The notes beneath the pieces were generated by a model that worked only from the letters and a program-made list of their open reading frames with translations, was not told the DNA's origin and did no database searches. Positions 35,130 to 45,094 of a stretch of DNA of 64,000 nucleotides are shown here, in pieces. A program made the translations under genes and the position numbers. How positions within the stretch are numbered: the stretch's first letter is position 1; each line of letters begins with the position of its first letter. This DNA comes from Hygrocybe punicea (lineage: Eukaryota > Basidiomycota > Agaricomycetes > Agaricales > Hygrophoraceae), in the NCBI GenBank assembly GCA_963556145.1, contig OY744461.1, forward strand, positions 4,526,001 through 4,590,000, written 5' to 3'.

Positions 35130-36160
35130 ATGGAATCTTTTTTTGTAGAGCACTAGCAATTTTAATATTCCGATCGGATTCCGAGTGAATTCCACTCAGA
35201 ATGGTCATTTTTTCAGATTTTCATTGGTTTTCATGGGTATGCTTATTTACAAGGAATCATGAGGAATCTGCTCAGAATCTGCTCAGAATCCTGCCGAGTT
35301 TTTGAAAAGCACCAGCTTTTTTCAACTTATTTGCATTTTTCTCACTCAATTTTATAAATAAAACAATTCTGACACTATATATGGAATCAGGTATACAATG
35401 GGTATGCTAACCAAATTAGGCAATATTTTCCCATGCTCCATATTTGGTAGGACTTTTGAGTGGAGTCTGAGTGGAGTCTGAGTGGAGTCTGAGTGAATCC
35501 CATTTAAAATATTTATTCTCTTGAGCATCCAATTGACTACCTGATTATTCATCATATTTTCACACTTGGCCAACCAATCACAAGACCACAAGAAGCAAGA
35601 TTGCTCCTACACAAGATGATCAACAAGCCATCACTGAGAAGTAATTGGACTGTACCGGATCAACAGCTTTCAGATGCCTATATTGGGATGTTCATCATGG
35701 ATGATCAATCTTGCAACTACAAGCATTCATTGATCTGGTTTACACAATAAGAAGTGAACAATTCTGGAGAAGGCTGCATGACTCGTCATGCAACCTTTAG
35801 TATGCACAGTCACTTGTGACTGTGCATACTGTCCAAGCCTACTAATGCATATTTTCCCAAGTAGTATTCCATTATTTCAGAAATGCCCTACAATATTTGA
35901 CTGTTCATTATCTCATCACTCATCTTCTTGGCCCAGCTTGGCATCAGATCCATCTGCATTCATTTTGATCTATAGGTGATATTCATTCTAAGTCCTAAAT
36001 GTATATTCATATTCATAGTTGAGTCTATGTTGGACTGAGTAGCCAAAAGTTTGAGCAGAGTCCAACTGATGTCTTGCAAATATTGAAAATTTGCTCACTT
36101 AATTGTTCTGGTTAGACATCTCATATATGATGAGAATAAATAAATATACAATTCAATTGC
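35130..36160. other. Non-coding left part of the 5.6-kb element
   Basis: AT-rich. It has three GAGTGGAGTCT units at 35457-35490, a hairpin GGCTGCATGACTCGTCATGCAACC (35771-35794) and CAGTCACTTGTGACTG (35808-35823). The hairpins match those at 28154-28200 beside the other CxC gene, so this is shared element sequence. Confidence 0.55.
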
Positions 36161-36163
36161 TAA

Positions 36164-36181
36164 TTACTGATCCATATCAAT

Positions 36182-36228
<47 letters not shown>

Positions 36229-36801
36229 TAGCTGATTCTACTTGTGCTTGTTGCCTGTTTATCACTCGTTCTGTGTGAAGAAACAGCATAGTGTGCATGA
36301 ACCAGTCAAAGTTACCAATAGTCATTTTCTTGAGAACTGACTCATATCCTGCCAACCATGCATTCAGCTGCTCACATGCCTAGAAATCCAAGTTAAGTAA
36401 TGTCTTTTTACCAATATATTTGAACACATTACCTGAGTATTGAATGCCCACTTATAGTGTGGCCTTCCATGCCTATCATTCTCTACAACCACCAAGTTTT
36501 GTGCAGAACCATTCAGTGGAGCAGGATTGCACCATGTACAACAAAGATAATCTTCAGTTCAATGATTGACATAGTGATAAGAATCAACTATAAATCGGGT
36601 GGTGTTCTTCCATATTTCCCAGCTACTTATGAAGGCAATATATGATGGCCATGATGCAGGTGTTGGATAAACACTCTGCAGAAACTTGAGGATTTTGGTA
36701 GGTGATTCAGACTTGGCAAACTTGACCCAAGCAATCACCACTCCACAAGAAGCACAGATGGTCTCCACACAATAAAATCGAGGAGCTGTAAAATGATTCA
36801 A
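36164..36801 (-). pseudogene. Second CxC6-type gene fragment
   Basis: Paralogue of the gene at 28466-35093: FYCVETICASCGVVIAW, KFAKSESPTKILKFLQSVYP, a gap where the CIDKACMVL part is lost (about 36655), NTTRFIVDSYHYVNH then a stop, then across an intron (GTAATG...CTAG, about 36436-36379) ACEQLNAWLAGYESVLKKMT and a tail of 14 aspartates. Missing N-terminal cysteine cluster and the internal deletion make it a fragment. The upstream side is broken at about 36795. Confidence 0.8.
36179..36227. repeat. (ATC)n microsatellite coding for poly-Asp
   Basis: About 15 uninterrupted CAT units at 36181-36226; on the minus strand they encode the run of Asp residues in the CxC fragment tail. Confidence 0.95.
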
Positions 36802-37136
36802 TTACGAGTTCTTTTAATTTATTAAAAGACTCGTTCTTTATGAGACCTGGTTGGGTGAGGGTTCATAATTAATTAATTAATTGATTAATTAATAAAGTTG
36901 ATCGCCTATAGAGAAAAACTTTTTGGGCAAGAGATATGATTTTACTTCTGATACTGAAAAATCAGATACAGTTGGGCCATGTGTGGACAAGCTTACATAA
37001 GCATCCAAATATGAGTTGTTGCAAAAAAGACAAATTACCTTTCAATTATATTCAAAATATTCATACTGGTCTCAATTCTTATCAGAATCAGCTGAAAATC
37101 GAACTGCTGACTAATATTATCATTTCAGGTCAGGTG
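36802..37136. other. AT-rich DNA, no gene
   Basis: Contains an inverted pair CGAGTTCTTTTAATTTATTAAAAGACTCG (36805-36833) and TTAATTAATTAATTGATTAATTAA (36870-36893). No reading frame with support. Confidence 0.5.
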
Positions 37137-37330
37137 TAACAGTCACATGTGACCAATCTAACCATATAAGGCAATTTTTGATATTATATAGTAAATTTTT
37201 TACTGATCATAATGATGACAGTCACATGTGACCAGTCTAACCATATAAGGTAATTTTACACTATATATGCTAAATTTTGAGGTGATCACAGGAGTCATAG
37301 TCACATGTGACCACTGTTACTATATATAGA
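37137..37330. repeat. Three spaced repeats containing GTCACATGTGAC
   Basis: Units of about 80 bp beginning ACAGTCACATGTGACCA and continuing TCTAACCATATAAGG, at about 37139, 37210 and 37294. Each has the 12-bp palindrome GTCACATGTGAC. They look like binding-site or subterminal repeats. Confidence 0.75.
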
Positions 37331-37920
37331 AATATCAGTCATTTAAGCAGAAATTAGTGTAACTCAGATAATATAATGATATTTTCACTTAAACATATAA
37401 TTCAATGTGATATCTCTGTATATATTATATGCTAATTATATATTTCAAGCAAAATCACTTATTGATGTTCGTAATAATCATACAAATAAAAATCCAATGA
37501 TGAAAACAAGACTTTGTTCATGCCATATGTAACATTGGCCCACTCAAGCACAGCTGTCTTCATGTTATCATCTGTTGTGCAGCAAGGTTATGGAGGAGTA
37601 GGGTTGAGCAAATGTAAGTCAATTGTTATCATACTGTTTGAAGACAGTTGTATTTGACAGTTGATGTGTTGCTCTCTCTTTTGGCTGAGAATATTGCATA
37701 ATGATGAAGCAAAGAAGACATGATAGTGGGAGAGGAGGTTGATGAACACTCAAGACATGCTCTGTAGTTTTATTTTTTCTACTTTTTATGTTGCTATGGT
37801 GAGAGGTGAGCTTATCAATTCAACATATGCTATATGTCTTATACCACATGTAACATGCTTTATGCAATTTAATATTATTATTTACTTCATCATGAAAGTG
37901 AGGAGAGGAAAAAAAGAACT
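37331..37920. other. AT-rich DNA, no gene
   Basis: Only short unsupported reading frames. No repeats beyond low complexity. Confidence 0.5.
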
Positions 37921-38039
37921 CGTTCAAGCTATGCACAGCACTGGCTCACTAAACAAGTCGTGTGGGTTCAACAGCTTCCTGATCATGAGGCTGAGTTTCC
38001 TGAGCCACTTGTGCGATCCAAGGCAGATTTTCTTCTGTT

Positions 38040-38270
38040 CTGTGTAACATTCTGTGAACAGCACCTGCCCTGGGTTGTTTGGGGGCAACAGCACCATGGC
38101 CATCATCAAATTCATCATTTCCATCCTGTTGGTGGGCAACAGCGCCCACCCTGGGTCATTTGGGGGCACTGGCACTGCTGCCACCACCAACCTCATCACT
38201 GTCACCTTGCTGATGGGCAAAGGAGCCCACCACGGACCCTTTGGGGGCAACAGCACAATGACCATTGATG
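38040..38270. repeat. About 84-bp tandem repeat in coding sequence
   Basis: Three units of TTTGGGGGCAACAGCACCAT followed by ATCATCAAATTCATC... and GGTGGGCAACAGCGCCCACC. On the minus strand it gives a repeated Ala/Pro/Lys-Gly peptide. Confidence 0.75.
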
Positions 38271-38427
38271 GCCTTGCCTCCATCATCTTGCTGGTCACCA
38301 TCCTTGTCCTTGTCCTCGTGGTCCTCATGGTCCTTGTGGTCCTTGTGATCCTCCTCACTAGATCTCTCCCTCTCCTCGGCACTGCTCTCTTGGCCACTCT
38401 CCTTGCTGCCCTCCTGACTTTCCCTTT

Positions 38428-39717
38428 TAGTGTTGCCGTAGTTCGGTTCCGAACCTAGCCGAACCCGGTTCAAACCCCGAACCGAACCCTAAGTTCGGTC
38501 TAAGTTCAGCCAAGTGCTGAACCGGACCGCGGGTTCAGTTCCGGGTTTCGAGGCCTGCCGGATTTCCTGAACGGCTCCAAACCGCGTTCAAACCGCGAAC
38601 GCGGATATTTTTAAGGTATTGATTTCATTTGTGTTTCGTATTTCTTTACTTACTATTTCGTGTTAAACGGCATCATGTGACCGGCCGTGACCTTTCACGC
38701 AACACAGCAACTTCAACGCGGGTTGAACACAACACAAATTGTGTTGTGTTCAAAGGTAAGTTTCCATTTTTTTCTTAACTTTACTAATGTTATTTGCGGC
38801 AGGCAACTCGACTGCGACCACATCACAACCACATTGGCACAAGATGAATGCCAACGCCAACGCAATGCCAACGGACGCGGGGCAGCCGCAACACCACCAC
38901 CACCACCACCACCACCACCAGCGGCGGCAACGGCAACGGCAAAGGCAACGGCAACCAGGCAACGACAACGGCAACGGCCAGCAGCAGCAGCAACAGCGGA
39001 AGCAGCAGCGCCGGCAGCAACGGCAGCAGCAGCAGCAGCAGCGGCAGCGGCAACAGCCAAAGCCATCCAACATCACCAGCGGCGGCGGCAACAACAACGG
39101 CAACCACAACTATGACGGCCAGCAGCAGCAGCAATGCCGGCAGCAGCAGCAACAGCAACAGCAGCAACGGCGGCAGCAGCAACGGCGGCAGCAGCAACGG
39201 CCACGACAGCAGCAGCAGTGGCAGCAGCAACGGCGACGGCAGCAGCAGCAGCACCGGCAGCAGCAACGGTGACGGCAGCAGCAGCAGCGCCGGCAGCAGC
39301 AACGGTGACGGCAGCAGCAGCAGCGCCGGCAGCAGCAACGGTGACGGCAGCAGCAGCAGCGCCGGCAGCGGCAACGGCAACGGCAGCAGCAGCAGCGCCG
39401 GCAGCGGCAGCAACGGCAGCAGTGACAGCGGCGGCAGCAGCAGCGCCGGACGGCTCCCCCGCAGCCCAACTACCTCGCGAAGTGTAGCGCCGTATCAATT
39501 GATACGTGCCTGCCATTCGTGAGGAGAACGGAGCTCATGGGGTGAGCCCACCTCGGTCCGGGGTTCAGACCGCGTCTGAACCCAGACCGAACGCGGAGAA
39601 ACGGTTCAATGCCATCCGGGTCCAGGTTTGGCCATGCGCCAAACCGGACCCGAAGTTCAGTTCGCGGTTCCGCCAAAAAGGGTCGGAACCGGACCGAACT
39701 GAACTTCGGCAACACTA
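38428..39717. mobile_element. hAT non-autonomous element, TAGTGTTGCCG family, copy 2
   Basis: 1290 bp, ends TAGTGTTGCCGTAGTTCGG and complement; 8-bp flanks TTCCCTTT and TTCCCCCT (6 of 8). Collinear with 23060-24341 in all parts: hairpin TTGAACACAACAC...GTGTTGTGTTCAA (38723-38753), GTAAG at 38756, TTTACTAATG...GCAG, GCAGCAACG tract with a regular AACGGTGACGGCAGCAGCAG repeat (39240-39360), and the palindrome at 39495. No gene. Confidence 0.9.
39472..39524. other. TCAATTGA palindrome in hAT 38428-39717
   Basis: ACCTCGCGAAG ... CGTATCAATTGATACG ... CATTCGTGAGG. Identical to 24096-24148 except one C to T change in the right arm. Confidence 0.85.
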
Positions 39718-40795
39718 TTCCCCCTCATTATCACATCTTGCAATGGTCCTGATTGCAGAACAGGTTATGGCTGGTGCCTGGTCAGATCAGCGTTGTTGTC
39801 CAGTCAAGGGTGAGATTTGGGGAGAGGTGGGAGGTCCAAGGGCAGCAGCATGGGTCCATATGGGCGGTGCAATGGTGAGGCCACTGTCATGCAACATGTG
39901 TTTGGTCCTGCAACAATAATAAGTGTCAGTGTGTAAATGAAAATGAAAAATTTACCTGGTGAGATGGGTAGGTGGCTCTGCTACATCTGCGGCTGAATCC
40001 TTGCTTAAATGTTTTACAGATGTCATCCTGCATGTAAATTATGTCATTAGTTAATGAAAACAGGTACTTTGGACTCACTTTTGGCCATTTTTCTTCTTTG
40101 GTTTAGCTTCTGGTTGGTTGTTGGTTGCTTTAGCTGGGCTTTTCATCTGGCTGCCATGCTTTTTCATTTGGCTTCTCTTCAGTTTGAGGGGTGAGGCAGC
40201 ACAGGCATGGCCACTTCGGGTCGTATTGACATTAGATCGAGTCTTGGGCATTGTTGTCAGTGTTGAGAATAGTTGATGGAGACGTACTCACACTCTGCAC
40301 ATGTGTGCAATGGTCCATGCATGAGCGCAGCCATATATAAGCCGTACAACCTGTTGTTGTATTTGTGGGTTTATCCACCCCCATTAAATATTTATTTATT
40401 TAAATAGTTATTATTGTTAATATTAATAGTAATAATAATAAATAAAATTTTTCTCATGTTTTCCTCATTGGGTCTTGAGTGGTGGGTGCATCAAACTTTA
40501 CATGGAATTCTGTAGGATTCCATGGATTCCGTGGAATCCACTGGGAATTTATTGGAACTCAGAATGAAATTTTAGGTGATGGAGTTAATAATTTGGCTGG
40601 GTGGAATTCCACTTGGAATCTACTCTGATTCCTCGGAGTCTGAGCATTCCAATCGGATTCCACTAGGATTGTGTGGCTCAGTGTAAAGTGCTCATCATTG
40701 TCAGCATTGGCGCAACAACAGCTTGTTTGCGTGACATATATGACATGACACCACCACCAACTGTTCATTCAAGGATGCACTTCCTGTAGTGAAAT

Positions 40796-41775
40796 ATGAT
40801 CCTTTTCACCATCCTCTGCCTTGCTGCATCTGCTGTCAGCACTGTTCCTCTCTCCAACTTGTCAAACACTACCCTTGATAGTTGTGCTGCTCTAGCTGAA
40901 GTCATCACAAGATGCACTGTCGCCCACACTGCTGCTTTGACATTCAATGATGGTCCATATGTTTATCTCTATGTGCATACCATCCCCCCTTCCCATACTT
41001 TATAACCATCCTTCCAGGACATCTCAAAAACACTGGTTGCAGCGGGTGCAAAGTGCACATTCTTCTTCAATGGGAACAACTGTAGGCAGCTAGATCTATG
41101 CCATGTCTGCTTGATTTCATGCCTGCATTCTTCCAGATGGTTGTATCTACAGCATGGACAATGTCAAGAGAGTCAAGTATGCCTACAATCATAGTCACCA
41201 GGTGAATCATTTGACTTTTCAGTCCAACACACCCATTCTCATCACCTCTTCACGACACCAGGTTGCCTCCCACATCTGGATTTGAGCTGGGACCAGATCC
41301 ACAACGAATTGTAAGCTGCCACCACATTCTTGCACTGACACCCCATCTACTTTACCTATTTTCTTACAGTTGGCATGTCAAACAAGCCCTCATGCACATT
41401 ATTGGCATCAAACCTGCCTTTCTGCGTCCTCCCTATGGCCACTACAATGACCTAGTACAGGAGGTTGCCTACATCCACGGACAGAAACTCATCCTCTGGG
41501 ATTTCAATTCTGGCAATTCAACAGGCTCGTCCCTAGCACAGAGCACTCAAGTGTACACTGACCTGGTGACTCAACAGCCCTCGACCATGTTGGCCCTAAA
41601 CCACAAGGTTTACAGTAAATCAGTTTTTATGGTAAATCACACATGTTCTCATTGGCTTGATTTTACAGACTGCACAGTGCACAAAGTTCTCCCTCATGCG
41701 ATTAGTGTTCTCCAGGCCAATGAGTGCCAACTAGTAACACTTGCAGAATGTCTCGGAATGCAATATTTATGTTAA
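40796..41775 (+). pseudogene. Chitin/polysaccharide deacetylase (CE4) homologue, broken
   Basis: Family enzymes deacetylate chitin in the cell wall. Starts MILFTILCLAASAVS, a likely signal peptide; exons are joined by introns of about 45-60 nt (first at 40973-41017). NodB motif 1 reads TFNDGP instead of TFDDGP, so the catalytic-base Asp is Asn. Motif 2 survives only as VASHIW and is followed by a TGA and a frameshift near 41285. Later parts are good: PAFLRPPYG, LILWDFNSG and VLPHAISVLQ...LVTLAECLG. The C-terminus ends early (MQYLC). Adjacent to the right end of the 5.6-kb element; host gene relic or captured copy. Confidence 0.8.
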
Positions 41776-41935
41776 CCTAGAGCCTAGGGCCAATGCTTTC
41801 CTTTGGATTATGACATGCAAGAACACCTAACAATCTTACCCTTATGTAACCACTACTTGGGACTAGTACTAGTACTGCTCCAAAATGTTGTTATGCAGGA
41901 CTCCAGCTTATCTGTACTAAAGATAGATCCCGGAT

Positions 41936-42090
41936 CCAGACAAAAAAATTGATATTTGGTCAAAATGTCAGATTTTCATCCAGACATGGGCAGGCAAAAT
42001 TATGTGAAGGTCAGACATTTTGTCCAGACATGGTTCCCAAATTTCAGAAATGTCAGATTCATATCCGGACATGGTCAACATGCCAAGTGT
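41936..42090. repeat. CCAGACATGG-type motif cluster, left of Ulp1 pseudogene
   Basis: ATCCAGACA, ATCCAGACATGG, GTCCAGACATGG and ATCCGGACATGG between 41936 and 42080, each near a GTCAGAT word. The same words occur at 44660-44720 beyond the gene, like subterminal repeats of a transposon holding it. Confidence 0.5.
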
Positions 42091-42180
42091 CGGCAGACCA
42101 TATGTATACTAGTGTAGATTGCAATATTACAATGGAAAAAATTGCTCTTAGAAGAGATCCTCAGGCTTCCAGTCTCAGAT

Positions 42181-44597
42181 ATGTCTCACCAAACCAACAC
42201 AGTCCTTGATATTGATCCCGACACTATGCCAAAGTTTCTTTCAACAGAATGGATCAGAAAAGGCAAGCTATACCAGAATGTACCAACTTACATTTGCAAT
42301 GAATTCAGCTGCAACGGGCAATTCCCAGACTCAATCCATGAAGGAATGCTGTCAGAGGACTTACCTGTACTTAAATTCATTGATCTCCAGCTTGCTTCCC
42401 AGTTGGAAAGTTTCATCACCACTAGAATTAACACATGGTTCAGTCATCTACATCTTGGAGAAGACTTTACAAGCCTATTCAAGCATCCGATTCCTACTCA
42501 GGAGTTCCTTGTGGAACTTAACAAGGCAATGCCTCAAGCATGGCTTGATGGTGCCAAGTCAATACCAGATGTTCAATTCAATAATGGTCAAGATCGGTTT
42601 CCACTATGGGTTGTTTCGTACTGGAAGGAGATGTCAAGAATCATCAAGAAACAGAAGGATTGGTGACAAAGCTTACAATGGCTTAAAAGTGAATCAAAGC
42701 ACAATCCAACTCTTCCTCGGATTCAAGTCAATAACATTCTTGGGTCAATCAGTTGGAATTCAGCTCTGTGACGGGCTGGCAGCAAGGGGACACATGTCCT
42801 GGCCCAGTTGCTCAGCAATTGCTGGCTCTGTGATACCATTATGGACATGATGATGCATCACCTGCAGGAGCAACTCCAGAAAGACCCCACTCTTGCTGCA
42901 AAGGTTGCCATTCGTCTGCCACATTTCTGGAAGATTTTTGCTAGAGCATTGGAGAACAAAGCATACAGCTATCAGGACTTACCACCCAGTCTCAAAAGAC
43001 TTGAGGCGTGTGTCCAAGCTGGGCTCAAACAAGTATACATGGGGGTCTTTGTCAGTGGGAACCATGAAATAGCTGCCTGCATTGACTTTGAAAAGGGTAT
43101 AATTCAGTATGGTCTGTACCGTCATCATCCATACGTCTTGCCTCACTGACAGTGTTGCAGGTAATTCGCTAGCTGGTAAATACCCTGCTCCGACAGCTTT
43201 TCTGGCCAACGTGCAACAATGGGTTCGTGCCCACTTTCACAAATCTTTCCAGGTGGCTGGTGACAGCATGGAACACAGTTGTCAGATGGACAGTTTTTCT
43301 TGTCTGATGTGCGTGGCAAATACAATGGCACATGCTGTGTTTGGGGATTCATTATGGAGAGACACAGAACGCGCTAAGCACCGAATGTCATGGTTCATAA
43401 CCCTTGCCCATAATGCAAGTCAAGAGGTTAGTGACTTTACCTTCCCAGGGATGTTCTGTCACTAACATATGGTCAGAAGGTTGATAACCCTAGGTCATCG
43501 CCTCCCACTGCACCTGAGCCTACTGTCAATCAGAGTGAAAATAGTGACCAAAATGCCATTACCATCTCACCTGCCTACTGCCGACCTCATATCAGTAATC
43601 TCCTCAACATTGAACCCACAAACCCATCTGAAATGACACTAGATAGGGAATCAGGTGCTGGTGACAAAGTGAAAGAAGGTGCAGACAAGATGTGGCTTGT
43701 CCCATCTTTTATTGAGCCAGCAAAAAAACGCCAAAAGACTGAGATCACTAATGCCAGTGACAAATCTGTGTGTGGTCCAACTGGACTTGGTCGGTCGAGT
43801 ATGGCAGCATGGTATGCGTGTCAAGCAGCAGAAGCAGGATCATTCGTGATCAATCCAAGAAAACTTGAGAACTGGAAAACAAAAATCCTTATCTTAGACC
43901 CGTACACAGAATTCTACCCATCTGATGCATGCCTTGTCCGTCACTTTAGCTGTGGTGTTGATGTAAAGGGGAAGGAGCCCTACGACACAACTCATTTTGC
44001 ACACCACAAGTTGACTTGTCATATCTTTGATCAGGCAGCTAGCCGTCACCGCCAACTCTTCTCCAAAGCAAATATTCCATGCATTGACAACATTGCCGAT
44101 GCTCGGATCACAATACTTCGGCCTCTGCATGTTGGAGACCACGGGCTTGTTCTTGCAGACAACAGAATGCTCATGCTCTGCCAGGGTAAATTTGCAATGT
44201 TGTCTGTGATCCTAACTCATGTGTGACAGAAATAGTGTGTGTATTGTATCACAAGATGGCTGGAAAAAATGGAAAGCACATGGCTGTGTCCGAGTGCATG
44301 AATGTGTTCACCATGTCAAAAATGGTTGTCCAGCTCTTTGAACACATGTATGGCTGCCAGTTTCACTCAATCCCTGAAACCACCACCGTTTTCCAAACGA
44401 AGCAGTTTGCACTCTTAATACCCATATGCTTCCTCACAGTAATTTCTCCCCCCCTCATAACACAGACTGGGATTGAACTGGGCAAAAAAGATGCTGACAT
44501 CTTCAAGGCATTGCAGAAGTATCAAATGCCATTGGCCAAAGTGCTTAAGGAGTCTCAGAAGTGTAGTGGGAGGCAGGAGGATGATGAGATGGACTAG
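42181..44597 (+). pseudogene. Ulp1-like cysteine protease with zinc-binding tail, two TGA stops
   Basis: SUMO/ubiquitin-like protease fold often found in transposons and their hitch-hiking genes. Exons 42181-43111, 43161-43426, 43477-44185 and 44230-44597 join in phase. N-terminal part unrecognised; the protease region has SGNHEIAACIDFEKG (His and Asp of the triad) and QMDSFSCLMC (oxyanion Gln and Cys). Then a low-complexity linker and a C-terminal block HFSCGVDVKGKEPYDTTHF...HHKLTC that looks like a Cys/His zinc site of the kind seen in mushroom Ulp1-type proteins. The only lesions are TGA at 42664 and 42769. A final intron near 44450 is possible. Catalytic activity is doubtful. Confidence 0.72.
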
Positions 44598-44654
44598 TAT
44601 TTTCTATAGATACCTCCTGTCATGGCATTAAGGATTTTTTATATAGTTTTTGCC

Positions 44655-44720
44655 ATGTCAGATCCATCATCCAGACAAATTTTCGGCATTTAAGAAGACC
44701 AGATCCCTCATCCAGACATG
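44655..44720. repeat. CATCCAGACA motif pair, right of Ulp1 pseudogene
   Basis: GTCAGATCCATCATCCAGACA and CCAGATCCCTCATCCAGACATG-like words, matching the cluster at 41936-42090. Suggests the right subterminal region of one element from about 41930 to 44720; no clean inverted terminus or target duplication was found. Confidence 0.4.
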
Positions 44721-44923
44721 AAGTGCCCTCTGGGCAAAAAAATCGCCGGGACATATTTTTTGAATTTGGGCCCAAATCGGATCTAACATTTATAGGGATA
44801 AGCCGGGGTCCTTGTTATGCTCCAGTCACGTGTTTTTCGGGGTCCTTTTGTGAACGATGCCGAAGAAATTTGTCAGGTCTATTTGCCGGTAACTTAACAC
44901 TAATTGGCCAAGGTCTCCTTTCT

Positions 44924-44924
44924 C

Positions 44925-44965
<41 letters not shown>

Positions 44966-45031
44966 TATCATCGTCGTCGTCGTCGTTATCATCGTCGTCG
45001 TCGTGGTTGTCATCGTCGTCGTCGTCTTCGA
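44924..45031. repeat. (TCG)n microsatellite upstream of the serine-rich gene
   Basis: Long runs of GTC units broken by GTTATCATC. It ends about 60 bp before the ATG at 45095, so it lies in the promoter or 5' UTR. Confidence 0.95.
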
Positions 45032-45094
45032 CTCTTGTCTTTGGTGGCACTTTATTAATAAACATTTCCTAATTCTCTTCCTTTTGTCCCGCCA

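Larger units (their letters stand above)
37924..40251 (-). pseudogene. Charged repeat-rich gene of unknown function, split by a hAT element
   Basis: Not recognised. Exon 1 (40251-40079) encodes a basic peptide starting MPKTRSNVNTTRSGHAC and ending KPKKKNGQK; introns at about 40078-40028 and 39957-39909 keep phase. The third exon meets a TGA near 39798 unless spliced further. After removal of 38428-39717 the frame reads ARCDNEGESQEGSKESG, then an acidic run of EDHKDHKDHEDHEDKDKD and three repeats of about 84 bp (38040-38270) that include APKGSVVGSFAHQQGD-like units. Likely the accessory gene of the 5.6-kb element. Model and function are uncertain. Confidence 0.5.
35088..40690. mobile_element. 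5.6-kb element with CACTTTAGACTGAGCCACACA termini
   Basis: Inverted ends: CACTTTAGACTGAGCCACAC at 35088 and GTGTGGCTCAGTGTAAAGTG at 40690, followed inward by GGATTCCAAGTGGAA-like repeats on both sides. No target duplication is visible; joining the flanks gives an open frame into the cysteine cluster of the CxC gene (TMMSCHVKDC), which would suit an insertion without duplication. Contents on the minus strand: a charged repeat protein gene (40251-37924) split by a hAT, and a CxC gene fragment (36801-36164). Probably a KDZ-type element that has lost its transposase; this is inference. Confidence 0.55.
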
